Below, piece after piece: positions 43,870 through 55,153 of a stretch of 64,000 nucleotides of DNA (position 1 is the first letter of the stretch; every line of letters starts with the position of its first letter). The stretch is from assembly GCF_003045775.1 (NCBI RefSeq), contig NZ_PXNS01000008.1, positions 27,653 to 91,652 of the forward strand, read 5' to 3'. Both the position numbers and the translations under genes were made by a program. The stretch is from Halomonas litopenaei (GTDB lineage Bacteria; Pseudomonadota; Gammaproteobacteria; Pseudomonadales; Halomonadaceae). Below the pieces are notes generated by a model. That model had not been told where the DNA came from, did no database searches, and saw only the letters and a program-made list of their open reading frames with translations.

Positions 43870-44646
43870 TCAGTTCTTGTCGGCGTCGGGCGTGCGCAGC
43901 AGCAATGGCGCCACACTGGCGTCGCCTCTGGTCAACACCTCATCGATGATCTCGTGAAGACTCCGAGCCTCGATGCGAGCTGCCGGCGCCGCGATCTTCA
44001 AAGGCTCCAGCGGGCCAAGAAAGCGCGGCTCGCGCTGCCACAGGTAGAGATCCCCCAGAGTCGCCACCCGGGCCACCCACTCCCGCAGGATCAGCCAGCG
44101 AGAACCCTCCCTCTCGGGCGCCGGGCAGCCCTCGACCTCAAGTCCCAGGGCATCAGCGATGAACAGCGCCCGCGGCAGGTGCCAGTCCTGGGTAATCAAT
44201 AGCGCGCGCTCCACTTCGAACACGTCGCGGGCCCTGGCCAGGGTATCGAAGGTGCTGAAACCGGCGTAGTCCAGCGTCATGTCGACCTCGCGCACGCCAC
44301 GCGCCTTGAGATCGCGCCACATGGTCACCGGCTCGTTGTAGTAGCGGGTGGCATTGTCACCGGACACCAGCAGGTGGCGCAGACGTCCCTCGTTCATCAA
44401 CCGGGCGGCGGCGATCATGCGCCCTTCGAAGTGGGGATTGCGGGTACCGCTGCGGGTCCAGTGGGAGGTGCCGAAGACGATGCCGACCTGGTGGGGGCGG
44501 CATTCGACGAGGCGAGGAGCGATGCGATCGCGGGTGGTGGCCACCACCCAGGCGTTGGCCGCGACGAAGGCCAGGGCGAGCAACAGGACCAGGCTACCGA
44601 GACACAGCAGCAGGCGACGAAACATCGTGAACAGCGGCTCGCGCAT
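43870..44646 (-). CDS. SanA/YdcF-like DUF218 membrane-anchored protein
   Basis: The 258-residue protein starts with one membrane helix (LLLCLGSLVLLLALAFVAANAWVV) and continues with a DUF218 domain: GIVFGTSHWTRSGTRNPHFEGRM, HLLVSGDNATRYYNEPVTMWRDL, TLDYAGFSTFDTLARARDVF and ALLITQDWHLPRALFIADALG. This is the SanA group, linked in E. coli to envelope barrier function and vancomycin resistance at high temperature. It is probably periplasmic. It lies next to the suf operon on the same strand, 58 bases downstream of sufT. Confidence 0.85.
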   Translation of the reverse strand: MREPLFTMFRRLLLCLGSLVLLLALAFVAANAWVVATTRDRIAPRLVECRPHQVGIVFGTSHWTRSGTRNPHFEGRMIAAARLMNEGRLRHLLVSGDNATRYYNEPVTMWRDLKARGVREVDMTLDYAGFSTFDTLARARDVFEVERALLITQDWHLPRALFIADALGLEVEGCPAPEREGSRWLILREWVARVATLGDLYLWQREPRFLGPLEPLKIAAPAARIEARSLHEIIDEVLTRGDASVAPLLLRTPDADKN

Positions 44647-44704
44647 GACGATTCCAATTGACAGCGGAGGTCAGGACCCGCTGCGCGGGCCAGAGAGGGC
44701 CGGG

Positions 44705-45277
44705 TCAGAACATGCCAAGTTCCAGCTTGGCCTCGTCGCTCATCATCTCACGACTCCAGGGGGGATCGAAGACGATCTCGGTATGCACCTTGGAAATCTG
44801 CGGTGCTCCCAGAATCTTGTTGCGCGCATCCGCCGCGATCACATCGCCCATGCCACAACCGGGGGCTGTCAGAGTCATGCGAATGGTGACGATGCGCTCA
44901 CCACTGATCAGGCGCTCGATACGACAACCGTATACCAGTCCCAGATCGACGATATTGACCGGGATCTCGGGATCGAAACAAGTCCTGAGCTGATCCCAGA
45001 CAAACGCCTCGATCGCCGCATCGTCGGCCTCGGGGTCCAGTGTCGGGCGTGGCATCGGCTCGAGGCCCACCGCGTCCAGGTTGGATCCCTCGATCAGGTA
45101 CAGACGTCCCTCGTAGGCAACACTCAGGGTGCTGCCCTTGGCCTGCATCACCGAGACGATGCTGTCCTCGTCAAGTGTCACCGTCTTGCCGAAGGGAATG
45201 GAGATGACCTCCACGTCCCGCTGCAACGGCAGTTGCTGGCCCTTGCTCAGTTGAGCAATCTGATCGTGTTCGCTCAT
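44705..45277 (-). CDS. sufT: SufT-type Fe-S cluster assembly protein (DUF59/MIP18)
   Basis: The 190-residue protein has an N-terminal part of about 85 residues and a C-terminal MIP18/DUF59 domain: CFDPEIPVNIVDLGLVYGCRIE, TLTAPGCGMGDVIAADARNKI and EIVFDPPWSREMMSDEAK. The late TAPGCGMG Cys is the conserved one. SufT helps maturation of Fe-S proteins. It is the last gene of the suf operon, 86 bases after sufS. Confidence 0.93.
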   Translation of the reverse strand: MSEHDQIAQLSKGQQLPLQRDVEVISIPFGKTVTLDEDSIVSVMQAKGSTLSVAYEGRLYLIEGSNLDAVGLEPMPRPTLDPEADDAAIEAFVWDQLRTCFDPEIPVNIVDLGLVYGCRIERLISGERIVTIRMTLTAPGCGMGDVIAADARNKILGAPQISKVHTEIVFDPPWSREMMSDEAKLELGMF

Positions 45278-45363
45278 GCAATTCCTTAGGCGGGTACGCC
45301 GAATGACTCCCTTGCCAACCAGGGCTCGAGGCGGTACGCGCCGCCCCGAGCCGCCCTGCTGCT

Positions 45364-46605
45364 TCAGCGCAGCATGCTGATCACCCGCTGGAGGCTCTCG
45401 ACCAGCACGTCGACTTCCTCCGGGGTGTTGTAGGCCGCAAAGGAAGCGCGACAGGTGGCATCGACGCCGAACTGGGCCAGCAGCGGCTGGGCGCAGTGGT
45501 GGCCGGTACGAATCGCCACGCCGAGCTGGTCGATCAGCAGACCGATATCCTGGCTATGCACGCCGTCGACCACAAAGGACAAGACGCCTGCCTTGTCCGG
45601 CGCGGTGCCCAGCACGCGAAGGCCATCCACCGCCGCCACGCTTTCGGTGGCGTGCTCGAGCAGGCGATGCTCCCAGGCACTGATGTGCTCAAGGCCGATC
45701 GAATTGACCCATTCGATGGCACGGCCCAGGGCGATCACTTCGGCGATGGCCGGCGTGCCCGCCTCGAACTTGTGGGGAATGGCGGCAAAGGTGGTCGGCG
45801 TCTCGAAGGACACCGTGGCGATCATCTCGCCGCCACCCTGCCAGGGCGGCATGGCCTCGAGCAGCGCCTCGCGGCCGTAGAGCACGCCGGCGCCGGTGGG
45901 ACCATAGACCTTGTGCCCCGAAAATGCGTAGAAGTCGGCACCGATGGCCTGAACATCGATCGGCTCATGGGGTGCCGCCTGGGCGCCATCCACCAGAATC
46001 AGCGCATCGTGCTGATGGGCGACCCGGGCCATCTCGGCCACCGGGTTGATGGTACCGAGGGCGTTGGAGACGTGATTGACCGCCACCAGCCGGGTGCGCT
46101 CGCCGATCAGGTCACGGTAGGCGTCCTGATCCAGCGCGCCACGCTCATCCACCGGGATCACCTTGATGGTGAAGCCGCGCTCGGCCGCCAGCAGCTGCCA
46201 GGGCACGATATTGGAGTGATGTTCGAGCTGGGAGATCAGCACCTCGTCACCGGGACCGAGGTTGGCGCGCCCCCAGCTCTGGGCCACCAGGTTGATCGCC
46301 TCGGTGGTGCCACGGGTGAACACGATCTCGCGGGTGCTCGCGGCGTTCACAAAGGCACGCACGGTCTCCCGGGTGCCCTCGAAGGCCGCCGTGGCCTCGT
46401 CGGCCAGGGTGTGAAGGCCACGATGGATGTTGGCATTCATCTGGCTGTAGTAGTGATCGAACACCTCGATCACCTGACGTGGCGTCTGGCTGGTGGCGGC
46501 GTTGTCCAGATAGACCAGGGGCTTGCCGTGGACCTCCCGATCGAGGATCGGGAAGTCCTTGCGCACCCTCGCCACATCGAGCAGCAGATCGCTGAAGTGG
46601 GTCAT
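45364..46605 (-). CDS. sufS: Cysteine desulfurase SufS
   Basis: The 413-residue PLP enzyme takes sulfur from cysteine for Fe-S cluster building. It has YLDNAATSQTP, QLEHHSNIVPWQ, VDGAQAAPH, the PLP lysine in FSGHKVYGP (Lys232) and the catalytic Cys371 in VAIRTGHHCAQPLL, the group II type that needs a SufE or SufU partner. No sufE or sufU gene is in this operon, so the sulfur acceptor must be elsewhere. It starts 2 bases after sufD. Confidence 0.96.
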   Translation of the reverse strand: MTHFSDLLLDVARVRKDFPILDREVHGKPLVYLDNAATSQTPRQVIEVFDHYYSQMNANIHRGLHTLADEATAAFEGTRETVRAFVNAASTREIVFTRGTTEAINLVAQSWGRANLGPGDEVLISQLEHHSNIVPWQLLAAERGFTIKVIPVDERGALDQDAYRDLIGERTRLVAVNHVSNALGTINPVAEMARVAHQHDALILVDGAQAAPHEPIDVQAIGADFYAFSGHKVYGPTGAGVLYGREALLEAMPPWQGGGEMIATVSFETPTTFAAIPHKFEAGTPAIAEVIALGRAIEWVNSIGLEHISAWEHRLLEHATESVAAVDGLRVLGTAPDKAGVLSFVVDGVHSQDIGLLIDQLGVAIRTGHHCAQPLLAQFGVDATCRASFAAYNTPEEVDVLVESLQRVISMLR

Positions 46606-46607
46606 GC

Positions 46608-47950
46608 TCAGTCCTCGTTGAGGGCCACGGCGGCTTCCACCAGACCGGCCAGGTGGAAGCGCTCGGGCAGCTTGCCGGCCACGGTCAGCTCGACCCGCTC
46701 GGACACCGCGTCCAGATTCACCTGATCCATCACCTCACCGGCGAAGGCCAGGGTCAGCAGTCCACGTGCGGTGGCCTCGTCCAGCCCGCGGGTACGCAGG
46801 GCAAACACCGCTTCCTCGTCGAGCTGACCGGTGGTGGCGCCGTGGGAACACTTGACGTCGTCGGCGTAGATCTCGAGCTCGGGCTTGGTGTCGATCTGGG
46901 CACGATCGGAGAGCAGCAGGTTGGCGTTGCTCTGGTCGGCCTCGATCTTCTGGCTGTCGCGCTTGACGATCACCTTGCCGTTGAACACGCCGTGGGCGCG
47001 GTCATCGAGGATGCCCTTGTAGTTCTCGTGGGAGAAGGTGTGGGGCGCGTTGTGGTTGGCCAGGGTGTGGTTGTCCACGTGCTGGCGATTCTGGCCGTAG
47101 AACAGACCATTGAAGGTCACCTCGGCGCCCTGGCCATTGAGGTCGCTGACCAGGTCGTTGCGCACCAGTCCACCACCGAGGGTGATGTTGAAGGAGGTGA
47201 ACTGAGCGTCGCGGCACTGCTCCACGTGGATACTGGCCACGTGCAGGTCCTGCTCGGGCGACTCCACCAGCTTGTAGTGGGTCAGGTTGGCGCCACGATC
47301 GAGCATCACCTCTTCCACCAGGTTGGTGAAGTTGGCGGCGCCCTCTTCACCCACATGGTGTTCGATCACGGTGGCCTGGCTGCGCCCGCCCGCCTCGATC
47401 AGGATACGCGGGTGGCTCATCACCGGCGCCTCGTTGGCCCGGGACAGGAACTGCAGCACGATGGGCTTGTCGACCACGGTGCCGGGCGCCAGGCGCACCA
47501 GCGCGCCCTCCTCGAAGAAGGCGGTGTTGAGCGCCGAGAAGGCCGAGAATTCGACCCCGGTCAGGCGCCCCAGCGGGCCGCCGACGGCCTCGTGGTTCTC
47601 TTCAAGGGCCTGGGACAGCGGCTGCACCTGCACGCCACCCGGCAGCTCGGACAGGTCCGACAGGGCGCTGGAAAAGACGCCGTCGACGAAGGTCAGACGG
47701 TGGGCGTCCAGCGGCAGCGTCAGGGCAGCGGCGCTGGCCTGGGAAAACTCGGCAGAGCCTGTGAGCTGGAAGTCGGTGCGACTGATGGCGCGCACGTCGG
47801 TGTACTTCCACTCTTCGACGCGGCGATCGGGAAAGCCCATCGCCTCGAAGCGGGCCGCACCGGCCTGGCGCCGTGCGGCGATCCAGGTGGGTTCGCCGCG
47901 GCGCGCCTCGCTGCGCTCGTTCAGACGATCGAGAAAGCGTTGCACATCAC

Positions 47951-47954
<4 letters not shown>
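46608..47954 (-). CDS. sufD: Fe-S cluster assembly protein SufD
   Basis: The 448-residue protein is the SufD scaffold partner: FPDRRVEEWKYTDVRAIS in the N-terminal part, then the beta-helix core LTHYKLVESPEQDLHVASIHVEQ, HTFSHENYKGILDDRAHGVFNGKVIV, QSNANLLLSDRAQIDTKPELEIYADDVKCSHGATTGQLDEEAVF. The CSHGATTG motif is diagnostic for SufB/SufD. It overlaps sufC by four bases. Confidence 0.96.
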
Positions 47955-48703
<749 letters not shown>

Positions 48704-48778
48704 GTAGACACCTTTGCGATGCCCGCCGCGCCGGGCGGCGGGAGAAAAACGAATAAGGGTGGTATATAGCGCCGGGGG

Positions 48779-50221
<1,443 letters not shown>

Positions 50222-50300
50222 GATGTGTCCCCTCCCGGACGGTTCGGTCGGCGGGCGTTACCCGCCCAGGGTAATGAAGTCGATGTCGATGAGGCGCTGG

Positions 50301-50762
50301 TCAGGCTTCCGCCGCCAGGCTGATGCTCTGGATCGGCAGGCGAATCGGCAGCTTCAGCGGCGCGCTGTCGGCCAGGTGCGCCAGGGTAATGCTGTCGAGC
50401 AGTTCGCGGATCGCCAGCGACACTCGCTGCCAGTTGTCGGCCACCCCGCAGGTGGAGGCCAGGTCGCATTCGCCATCGGCGTGGCTGCATTCGGTCACCG
50501 CCACCGGCCCTTCGATGGCCGCGATGATGTCGCTGGCGGTGATCTCCGAGGCAGGACGCGCCAGGTAGTAGCCACCCTGGGCGCCGCGCCGGGACACCAG
50601 CAGTCCCGCGCGCACCAGCATCTTCAGCGTCTTGCTCACCGTGGGGTGAGGCAACTGCACCGCTTCGGCGAGCTCTCCGGCGGCGTGCGGCTGCTGGGGG
50701 TGACGTGCGATCTGTGCCATCACCACCGCCGCATAGTCCGTCAACCGGGAAAGCTTCAGCAT
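50301..50762 (-). CDS. sufR: Rrf2-family Fe-S regulator of the suf operon
   Basis: The 153-residue regulator has the Rrf2 winged helix (MLKLSRLTDYAAVVMAQIAR, HPTVSKTLKMLVRAGLLVSRRGAQGGYYLA) and three cysteines Cys92, Cys99 and Cys105 with IscR-like spacing, expected to bind a [2Fe-2S] cluster. Such proteins are annotated as SUF-system regulators in gammaproteobacteria and repress suf when clusters are plentiful. The ATG ending at 50762 with GAGGAG upstream is preferred. An IscR-type operator overlaps its promoter, which indicates autoregulation of the whole operon. Confidence 0.92.
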   Translation of the reverse strand: MLKLSRLTDYAAVVMAQIARHPQQPHAAGELAEAVQLPHPTVSKTLKMLVRAGLLVSRRGAQGGYYLARPASEITASDIIAAIEGPVAVTECSHADGECDLASTCGVADNWQRVSLAIRELLDSITLAHLADSAPLKLPIRLPIQSISLAAEA

Positions 50763-50816
50763 GCCCATCTCCTCGGGGAGTTCCCCTCGTCGGTGCAGGG
50801 CTCAGCCCCTGCTTCG

Positions 50817-50855
50817 ATTGGGGACCATTTTAGTCCTGTATAACCTCCATGTGAA
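50817..50855 (-). promoter_or_regulatory. suf promoter with IscR/SufR-type operator over the -10
   Basis: On the minus strand TTCACA (50850-50855), a 17-base spacer and TAAAAT (50827-50832) form a sigma-70 promoter. A 25-base palindrome at 50817-50841 (ATA at one end, GGACTAAAATGGTCC in the centre) matches the IscR type I consensus around GACT-N5-AGTC with one central change. It covers the -10, so binding should repress. Confidence 0.75.
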
Positions 50856-50925
50856 GAGCGGCACACATCTATCACGTCGATAGTCCTCACGTTCTCGGCA
50901 CGATCGCCGCCGATAGACACAATAA

Positions 50926-50944
50926 AACCAATCATTCTCATTTA
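50926..50944. promoter_or_regulatory. Fur-box-like sequence between suf and the osmoprotectant importer
   Basis: AATCATTCTCATT (50930-50942) equals one half plus centre of a typical Pseudomonas-type Fur box; the other half is weak. It is about 70 bases upstream of the suf -35, so iron control of suf is possible. Confidence 0.45.
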
Positions 50945-51190
50945 CTTTAACTATGCGTCCGGGTTGACAGCCTCACCCCAAGCATCAGATCCATCAATTC
51001 CCGTCATTGCAGATCGTCATTCATGAACAAACCAAATAGATACTTCATTCTGCTAAGCTTGTGCCGTATCAACGGCCAGTGAACGCAACGCCTCGCCTCT
51101 TGTCAGGCCGAGCCGATGACGTGTGTCCTGGCCCAGGGTCGTTCACAGGCCCGACTCACCCGCCGCGAGGCCTCGACAGGAGCTATTGCC

Positions 51191-51856
51191 TTGGAACTGA
51201 TTCAGTACGCCCTGGACAACGCCGACCTGCTGTTGTCCCGGACCCTCGAGCACATCTCGCTGGTGGGCGTTGCCGTCGGCATCGCCACCCTCACCGGGGT
51301 GCCCATCGGCATCGCCATCACCCGCAACGAGCGCGTCGCCCAGGCGGTGCTCTACGCCGCGTCGATCATCGTCACCGTGCCCTCCATCGCGCTGTTCGGG
51401 ATCATGATTCCGGTGCTGTCGCTGATCGGTCAGGGCATCGGCTACCTGCCGGCGGTGATCGCGGTGCTGCTGTACTCCCAATTACCGATCATTCGTAACA
51501 CCTACACCGCCATCAACAACGTCGACCCGGCCCTGCGCGAGGCTGCCCGTGGCATCGGCATGAGCCACCGCCAGCGCCTGCGGATGGTCGAGATCCCACT
51601 GGCGGTGCCAGTGATCATGGCCGGGGTGCGCACCGCCGTGGTGCTCAATATCGGTGTCATGGCGATCGCCGCCTATATCGGCGCCGGCGGTCTCGGCACC
51701 TTTATCAGCCGTGGTATCTCCCAGTCCGACCCGCGCCAGCTGATCGTCGGCGCGGTGGCGGTCAGCCTGCTGGCGATTATCGTCGACTACGGCCTGCTGG
51801 CGGTGCAGAAGCGCTTCACGCCCAAGGGCATGGAAGGCGCCGCCAACGCCGCCTGA
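51191..51856 (+). CDS. Osmoprotectant (choline/betaine) ABC importer, permease 1
   Basis: The 221-residue permease is of the OpuBB/OsmW type: ISLVGVAVGIATLTGVPIGIAITR, IIVTVPSIALFGIMIPVLSLIGQGIGYLPAVIAVLLYSQLPIIRNTYTAI, the EAA loop VDPALREAARGIGMSHRQRLRMVEIPLAVPVIMAGVRTA and AAYIGAGGLGTFISRGI. The start is probably TTG at 51191 with AGGAG 8 bases before it; an ATG at 51116 would add 25 charged residues. It opens a four-gene operon. Confidence 0.88.
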   Translation: MELIQYALDNADLLLSRTLEHISLVGVAVGIATLTGVPIGIAITRNERVAQAVLYAASIIVTVPSIALFGIMIPVLSLIGQGIGYLPAVIAVLLYSQLPIIRNTYTAINNVDPALREAARGIGMSHRQRLRMVEIPLAVPVIMAGVRTAVVLNIGVMAIAAYIGAGGLGTFISRGISQSDPRQLIVGAVAVSLLAIIVDYGLLAVQKRFTPKGMEGAANAA

Positions 51857-52043
51857 CCATTTGTGTTCCGGCAGCGTCGGGAAAATACCGCTGCGGCGGC
51901 TCGCGTCCTGCACGCCACACCGCCCGAGCGCAGCCGGAACGTCGACACGACAACAGGTGAGCCGCCGCCTCGACAGCGGCACCGTCGACGCCCATCGACG
52001 ACCCGGAGCTCGCCGACGCCGACTTGCATACAAGGATTTGCTC

Positions 52044-53204
52044 ATGATTCGTCTGGAAAACCTGACCAAGGTCTTCGATACGCCCAAGGGCGCGGTCGTC
52101 GCCGCCGACCACATCAACATGGAGGTCCCCAGCGGCGAGATCTGCATCCTGCTCGGCCCCTCCGGCTGCGGCAAGACCACCACTCTCAAGATGATCAACC
52201 GGATCGTGAAGCCCTCCTCCGGCAAGGTGTTCATCAATGGCGATGACACCACCGGCATGGACACCCAGGACCTGCGCCGCAACATCGGCTACGTCATCCA
52301 GCAGATCGGCCTGTTCCCCAACATGACCATCGAGGAGAACATCGCGGTGGTGCCCAAGCTGCTGGGCTGGGACAAGGCGCGCTACAAGGAGCGTGCCCGC
52401 GAGCTGATGCACATGATCGCGCTGGAACCCGACGCCTTTCTCAAGCGCTATCCGTCCGAGCTGTCCGGTGGTCAACAGCAGCGCATCGGTGTGGCCCGGG
52501 CACTGGCCGCCGATCCCCCCGTGATGCTGATGGACGAGCCCTTCGGCGCCATCGACCCGATCAACCGGGCGGTGATCCAGGATGAATTCCTGAAGATGCA
52601 GCAGGACCTGAAGAAGACCATCATGTTCGTCAGCCACGATATCGACGAAGCGATCAAGATGGGGGATCGGGTCGCGGTGTTCCGCGAGGGCAAGCTGGTG
52701 CAGTACTCGTCCCCCGACGACCTGCTGGCGGCGCCGAAGAATGCCTTCGTCGAGTCCTTCCTCGGCGAGGACCGCGCGCTCAAGCGGCTGAATCTGGTCA
52801 AGGTCGCCGAAGTGGTCAGCGACGAGATCGGTACCGTCAAGCCCGAGGACACCCTGACCACGGCGCTCGCGCGCATCGACGACTTCGGCTACCAGAATTC
52901 GATCCTGATGATCAACGACAAGCGCCAGCCGGTGGGCCTGATCAGCCGCTCCCTCGCCCGCACCACCAAGGGCTACTGCCGCGACCACTTCCAGAACGTG
53001 CCGGCCACGGTGAGTCTCGACGACGACCTGCGCAAGGTGGCCTCGCTGATGTTCGCCCAGGACATCACCTGGCTGCCCTGCGTCGACGAGGAGGGCCGCG
53101 TCTGCGGGCAGATCACCCAGCGCGCCATGACCCACCACCTGGGCGCCCGCTTCCGTACCAAGCAGCGCGAGACGTCCGCCGTGGCCGCCGAGCCCAAGGA
53201 GTGA
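52044..53204 (+). CDS. Osmoprotectant ABC importer, ATPase with C-terminal CBS domains
   Basis: The 386-residue ATPase has Walker A GPSGCGKTT, signature LSGGQQQR, Walker B LMDEPFGAIDP, and a C-terminal pair of CBS domains (from about residue 255: VSDEIGTVKPEDTLTTALARID, VPATVSLDDDLRKVASLMFAQD). OpuA/OpuB-type ATPases use such domains to sense ionic strength or nucleotides. Homology and GGAT place the start at 52044; the upstream open frame is not conserved. It is flanked by the two permeases. Confidence 0.93.
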   Translation: MIRLENLTKVFDTPKGAVVAADHINMEVPSGEICILLGPSGCGKTTTLKMINRIVKPSSGKVFINGDDTTGMDTQDLRRNIGYVIQQIGLFPNMTIEENIAVVPKLLGWDKARYKERARELMHMIALEPDAFLKRYPSELSGGQQQRIGVARALAADPPVMLMDEPFGAIDPINRAVIQDEFLKMQQDLKKTIMFVSHDIDEAIKMGDRVAVFREGKLVQYSSPDDLLAAPKNAFVESFLGEDRALKRLNLVKVAEVVSDEIGTVKPEDTLTTALARIDDFGYQNSILMINDKRQPVGLISRSLARTTKGYCRDHFQNVPATVSLDDDLRKVASLMFAQDITWLPCVDEEGRVCGQITQRAMTHHLGARFRTKQRETSAVAAEPKE

Positions 53205-53208
53205 GCCG

Positions 53209-53940
53209 ATGCTGATTCGAAGCCTGAAAAGCGCCGGACTCGTCCTTGCCCTGATTGTCATCTTCCTGCTCGGGGTATGGGCCCAGGCCAGCGGCGCCAT
53301 CGATGACTTCCTGTGGTACCTGCCCGACGTCCAGTATCTGGTGGTCCAGCACCTGTGGCTGACCTTCCTGTCGGGCAGCCTGGCGATCCTGGTCGCGATC
53401 CCGCTGGGGGTGTGGCTGTCGCGCCCGAGCATGGCCAAGGCCGCGGAATCGATGATGCAGGTGCTCAACGTCGGCACCACCATCCCCACCCTGGCGGTGC
53501 TGGCGCTGTCCATGAGCTTTCTCGGCATCGGTACCGTGCCGGCGGTGTTTGGCCTGTTCGTGGCCACCCTGCTGCCCATCGCGCGCAACACCTACGCCGG
53601 ACTCAAGGGCGTCTCACCGGCGCTCAAGGAGGCCGCTGCCGGGATCGGCATGTCACCGACCCAGCGCCTGCTCAAGGTGGAACTGCCCAATGCCCTCTAC
53701 GTCATCTTCGCCGGTATCCGTACCGCCCTGACCATCAACATCGGCACGGTGCCCCTGGCCTTTTTGATCGGCGCAGGCGGACTGGGTGAGCTGATCTTCA
53801 CCGGCATCGATCTCTACGATCCGATCATGATGCTGTCCGGGGCCATCCCCACCGCCCTGCTGGCGATCCTGGTGGACGCCCTGGTGGCCGGCGTGGCCTT
53901 CATCGTGGTGCCGCGCGGCGTCAATCCGGCGCGGGCCTGA
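53209..53940 (+). CDS. Osmoprotectant ABC importer, permease 2
   Basis: The 243-residue permease resembles OpuBB/OsmY-type subunits: LWLTFLSGSLAILVAIPLGVWLSRP, VLNVGTTIPTLAVLALSMSFLGIGTVPAVFGLFVATLLPIARNTYAGL, SPALKEAAAGIGMSPTQRLLKVELPNALYVIFAGIRTALTINIGTVPLAFLIGAGGLGELI. It follows the ATPase by 4 bases. With permease 1 it makes the usual two-permease layout of YehWXYZ/OpuB systems. Confidence 0.93.
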   Translation: MLIRSLKSAGLVLALIVIFLLGVWAQASGAIDDFLWYLPDVQYLVVQHLWLTFLSGSLAILVAIPLGVWLSRPSMAKAAESMMQVLNVGTTIPTLAVLALSMSFLGIGTVPAVFGLFVATLLPIARNTYAGLKGVSPALKEAAAGIGMSPTQRLLKVELPNALYVIFAGIRTALTINIGTVPLAFLIGAGGLGELIFTGIDLYDPIMMLSGAIPTALLAILVDALVAGVAFIVVPRGVNPARA

Positions 53941-53985
53941 ACACCTGGGCTTTCCAACAACGACACCCTGCAAGGAGATATTCGC

Positions 53986-54879
53986 ATGAAGACCCTGATG
54001 ACCACCCTGACCGGCCTGGCCCTGTTTACCGCTACGGCTACCGCCACGACGACCGCCAGTGCCGACGAGATCGTGATCGGTGGCAAGAACTTCACCGAGC
54101 AGCAACTGCTGGCCAGCATGACCACCCAGTATCTGGACGGGCTCGGCTACGACGTCGACACCCGCGCCGGCATGGGCTCGGCGGTACTGCGCCAGGCTCA
54201 GGAAAACGGCCAGATCGACCTCTACTGGGAGTACACCGGCACCTCGCTGATCAACTACAACGACGTCACCGAATCGCTGTCCGCCGACGAGACCTACCAG
54301 CGCGTCAAGGAACTGGACGGCGAGAAGGGCCTGGTGTGGCTCGAGCCTTCCGCCGCCAACAACACCTACGCCCTGGCCATGCGCGCCGAGAGCGTGGAGG
54401 AAACGGGCATCAGTACGCTGTCCGACCTGGCGTCCGCGGTAAATGACGGTGAAGAGCTTGCCTTTGCCATGAACGCCGAGTTCTACGCCCGCGAAGACGG
54501 CTGGCGTCCGCTGCAGCGCGCCTACGACTTCCGCGTCGAGCGTGGCGCCGTCAAGCGCATGGACTCCGGCCTCGTCTATCAGGCGCTGCGCGACGGCCAG
54601 GTCGATATCGGCCTGGTGTTTGCCACCGACGGTCGTGTGCCCGCCTTCGACTTCCAGATCCTCGAAGACGACCAGGGCTTCTTCCCGGCCTACGCCCTGA
54701 CCCCAGTGGTCCGCCAGGACACCCTGGACGCCAACCCGGAGCTCGCAGAGCAGATGAACGCGCTGTCGGCGCTGCTCGATGACGACACCATGGCGAGCCT
54801 CAACGCCCGAGTGGACGTCGAGCGCGAGACCATCGAGGACGTCGCCGAGTCCTTCCTCGAGGACAACGACCTGCTGTGA
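53986..54879 (+). CDS. Osmoprotectant ABC importer, substrate-binding protein
   Basis: The 297-residue periplasmic protein has a signal peptide ending TTASA and an OpuBC-like fold: DEIVIGGKNFTEQQLLASMTTQYL, IDLYWEYTGTSLINYNDV, MNAEFYAREDGWRPLQRAYDF and MDSGLVYQALRDGQVDIGLVFATDGRVPAFDFQILEDDQGFFPAYALTPVV. Aromatic WEYTG and Tyr/Phe residues probably form the quaternary ammonium cage, so choline or glycine betaine is likely. AAGGAG precedes the ATG; a terminator follows at once. Confidence 0.93.
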   Translation: MKTLMTTLTGLALFTATATATTTASADEIVIGGKNFTEQQLLASMTTQYLDGLGYDVDTRAGMGSAVLRQAQENGQIDLYWEYTGTSLINYNDVTESLSADETYQRVKELDGEKGLVWLEPSAANNTYALAMRAESVEETGISTLSDLASAVNDGEELAFAMNAEFYAREDGWRPLQRAYDFRVERGAVKRMDSGLVYQALRDGQVDIGLVFATDGRVPAFDFQILEDDQGFFPAYALTPVVRQDTLDANPELAEQMNALSALLDDDTMASLNARVDVERETIEDVAESFLEDNDLL

Positions 54880-54885
54880 CCCTTC

Positions 54886-54912
54886 AAGGCCCCCGTTCGG
54901 GGGCCTTTTTCT
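54886..54912 (+). terminator. Terminator of the osmoprotectant importer operon
   Basis: aaggccccc pairs with gggggcctt over the 4-base loop gttc, followed by TTTTC, directly after the stop codon. The 146-bp repeat starts right at its end. Confidence 0.9.
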
Positions 54913-55058
54913 TAGGCGCTGTCCGAAAAGTCGACGAGCGAAGGTTAGACAAGGCAAAAATCGGTGAGACAGCGCAGTTTACGGGGTGTAAATGAGCATG
55001 TTGATCCGATTTTTAACGCCGTATTACCGAGCGCAGGCACTTTTCAGACAAGCCCTAG
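54913..55058. repeat. 146-bp palindromic MITE-like repeat, copy 2
   Basis: This is the second full copy of the element at 36615-36760, in the same orientation and of equal length, with conserved ttagacaaggcaaaaatcgg and accgagcgcaggcactttt. Its ends gtccgaaaag and cttttcagac are nearly inverted. The copy abuts the importer terminator, and no target duplication is obvious. Confidence 0.85.
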
Positions 55059-55153
55059 CTCGCCAGCGTGCGGCAACCGGGCACTCAACCAGCAACAACC
55101 GGTCGCCCCACCTCCTCCCTTGCTGCTCCCCATGTTCGACAAAGGACCTCCCC

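Larger units (their letters stand above)
50763..51190. other. 428-base divergent region between sufR and the osmoprotectant importer
   Basis: It contains the suf promoter and operator, the Fur-like site, and, towards the right, the unassigned promoter of the importer operon. TTGACA at 50965-50970 is a possible -35 but has no good -10. No gene is seen. Confidence 0.5.
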
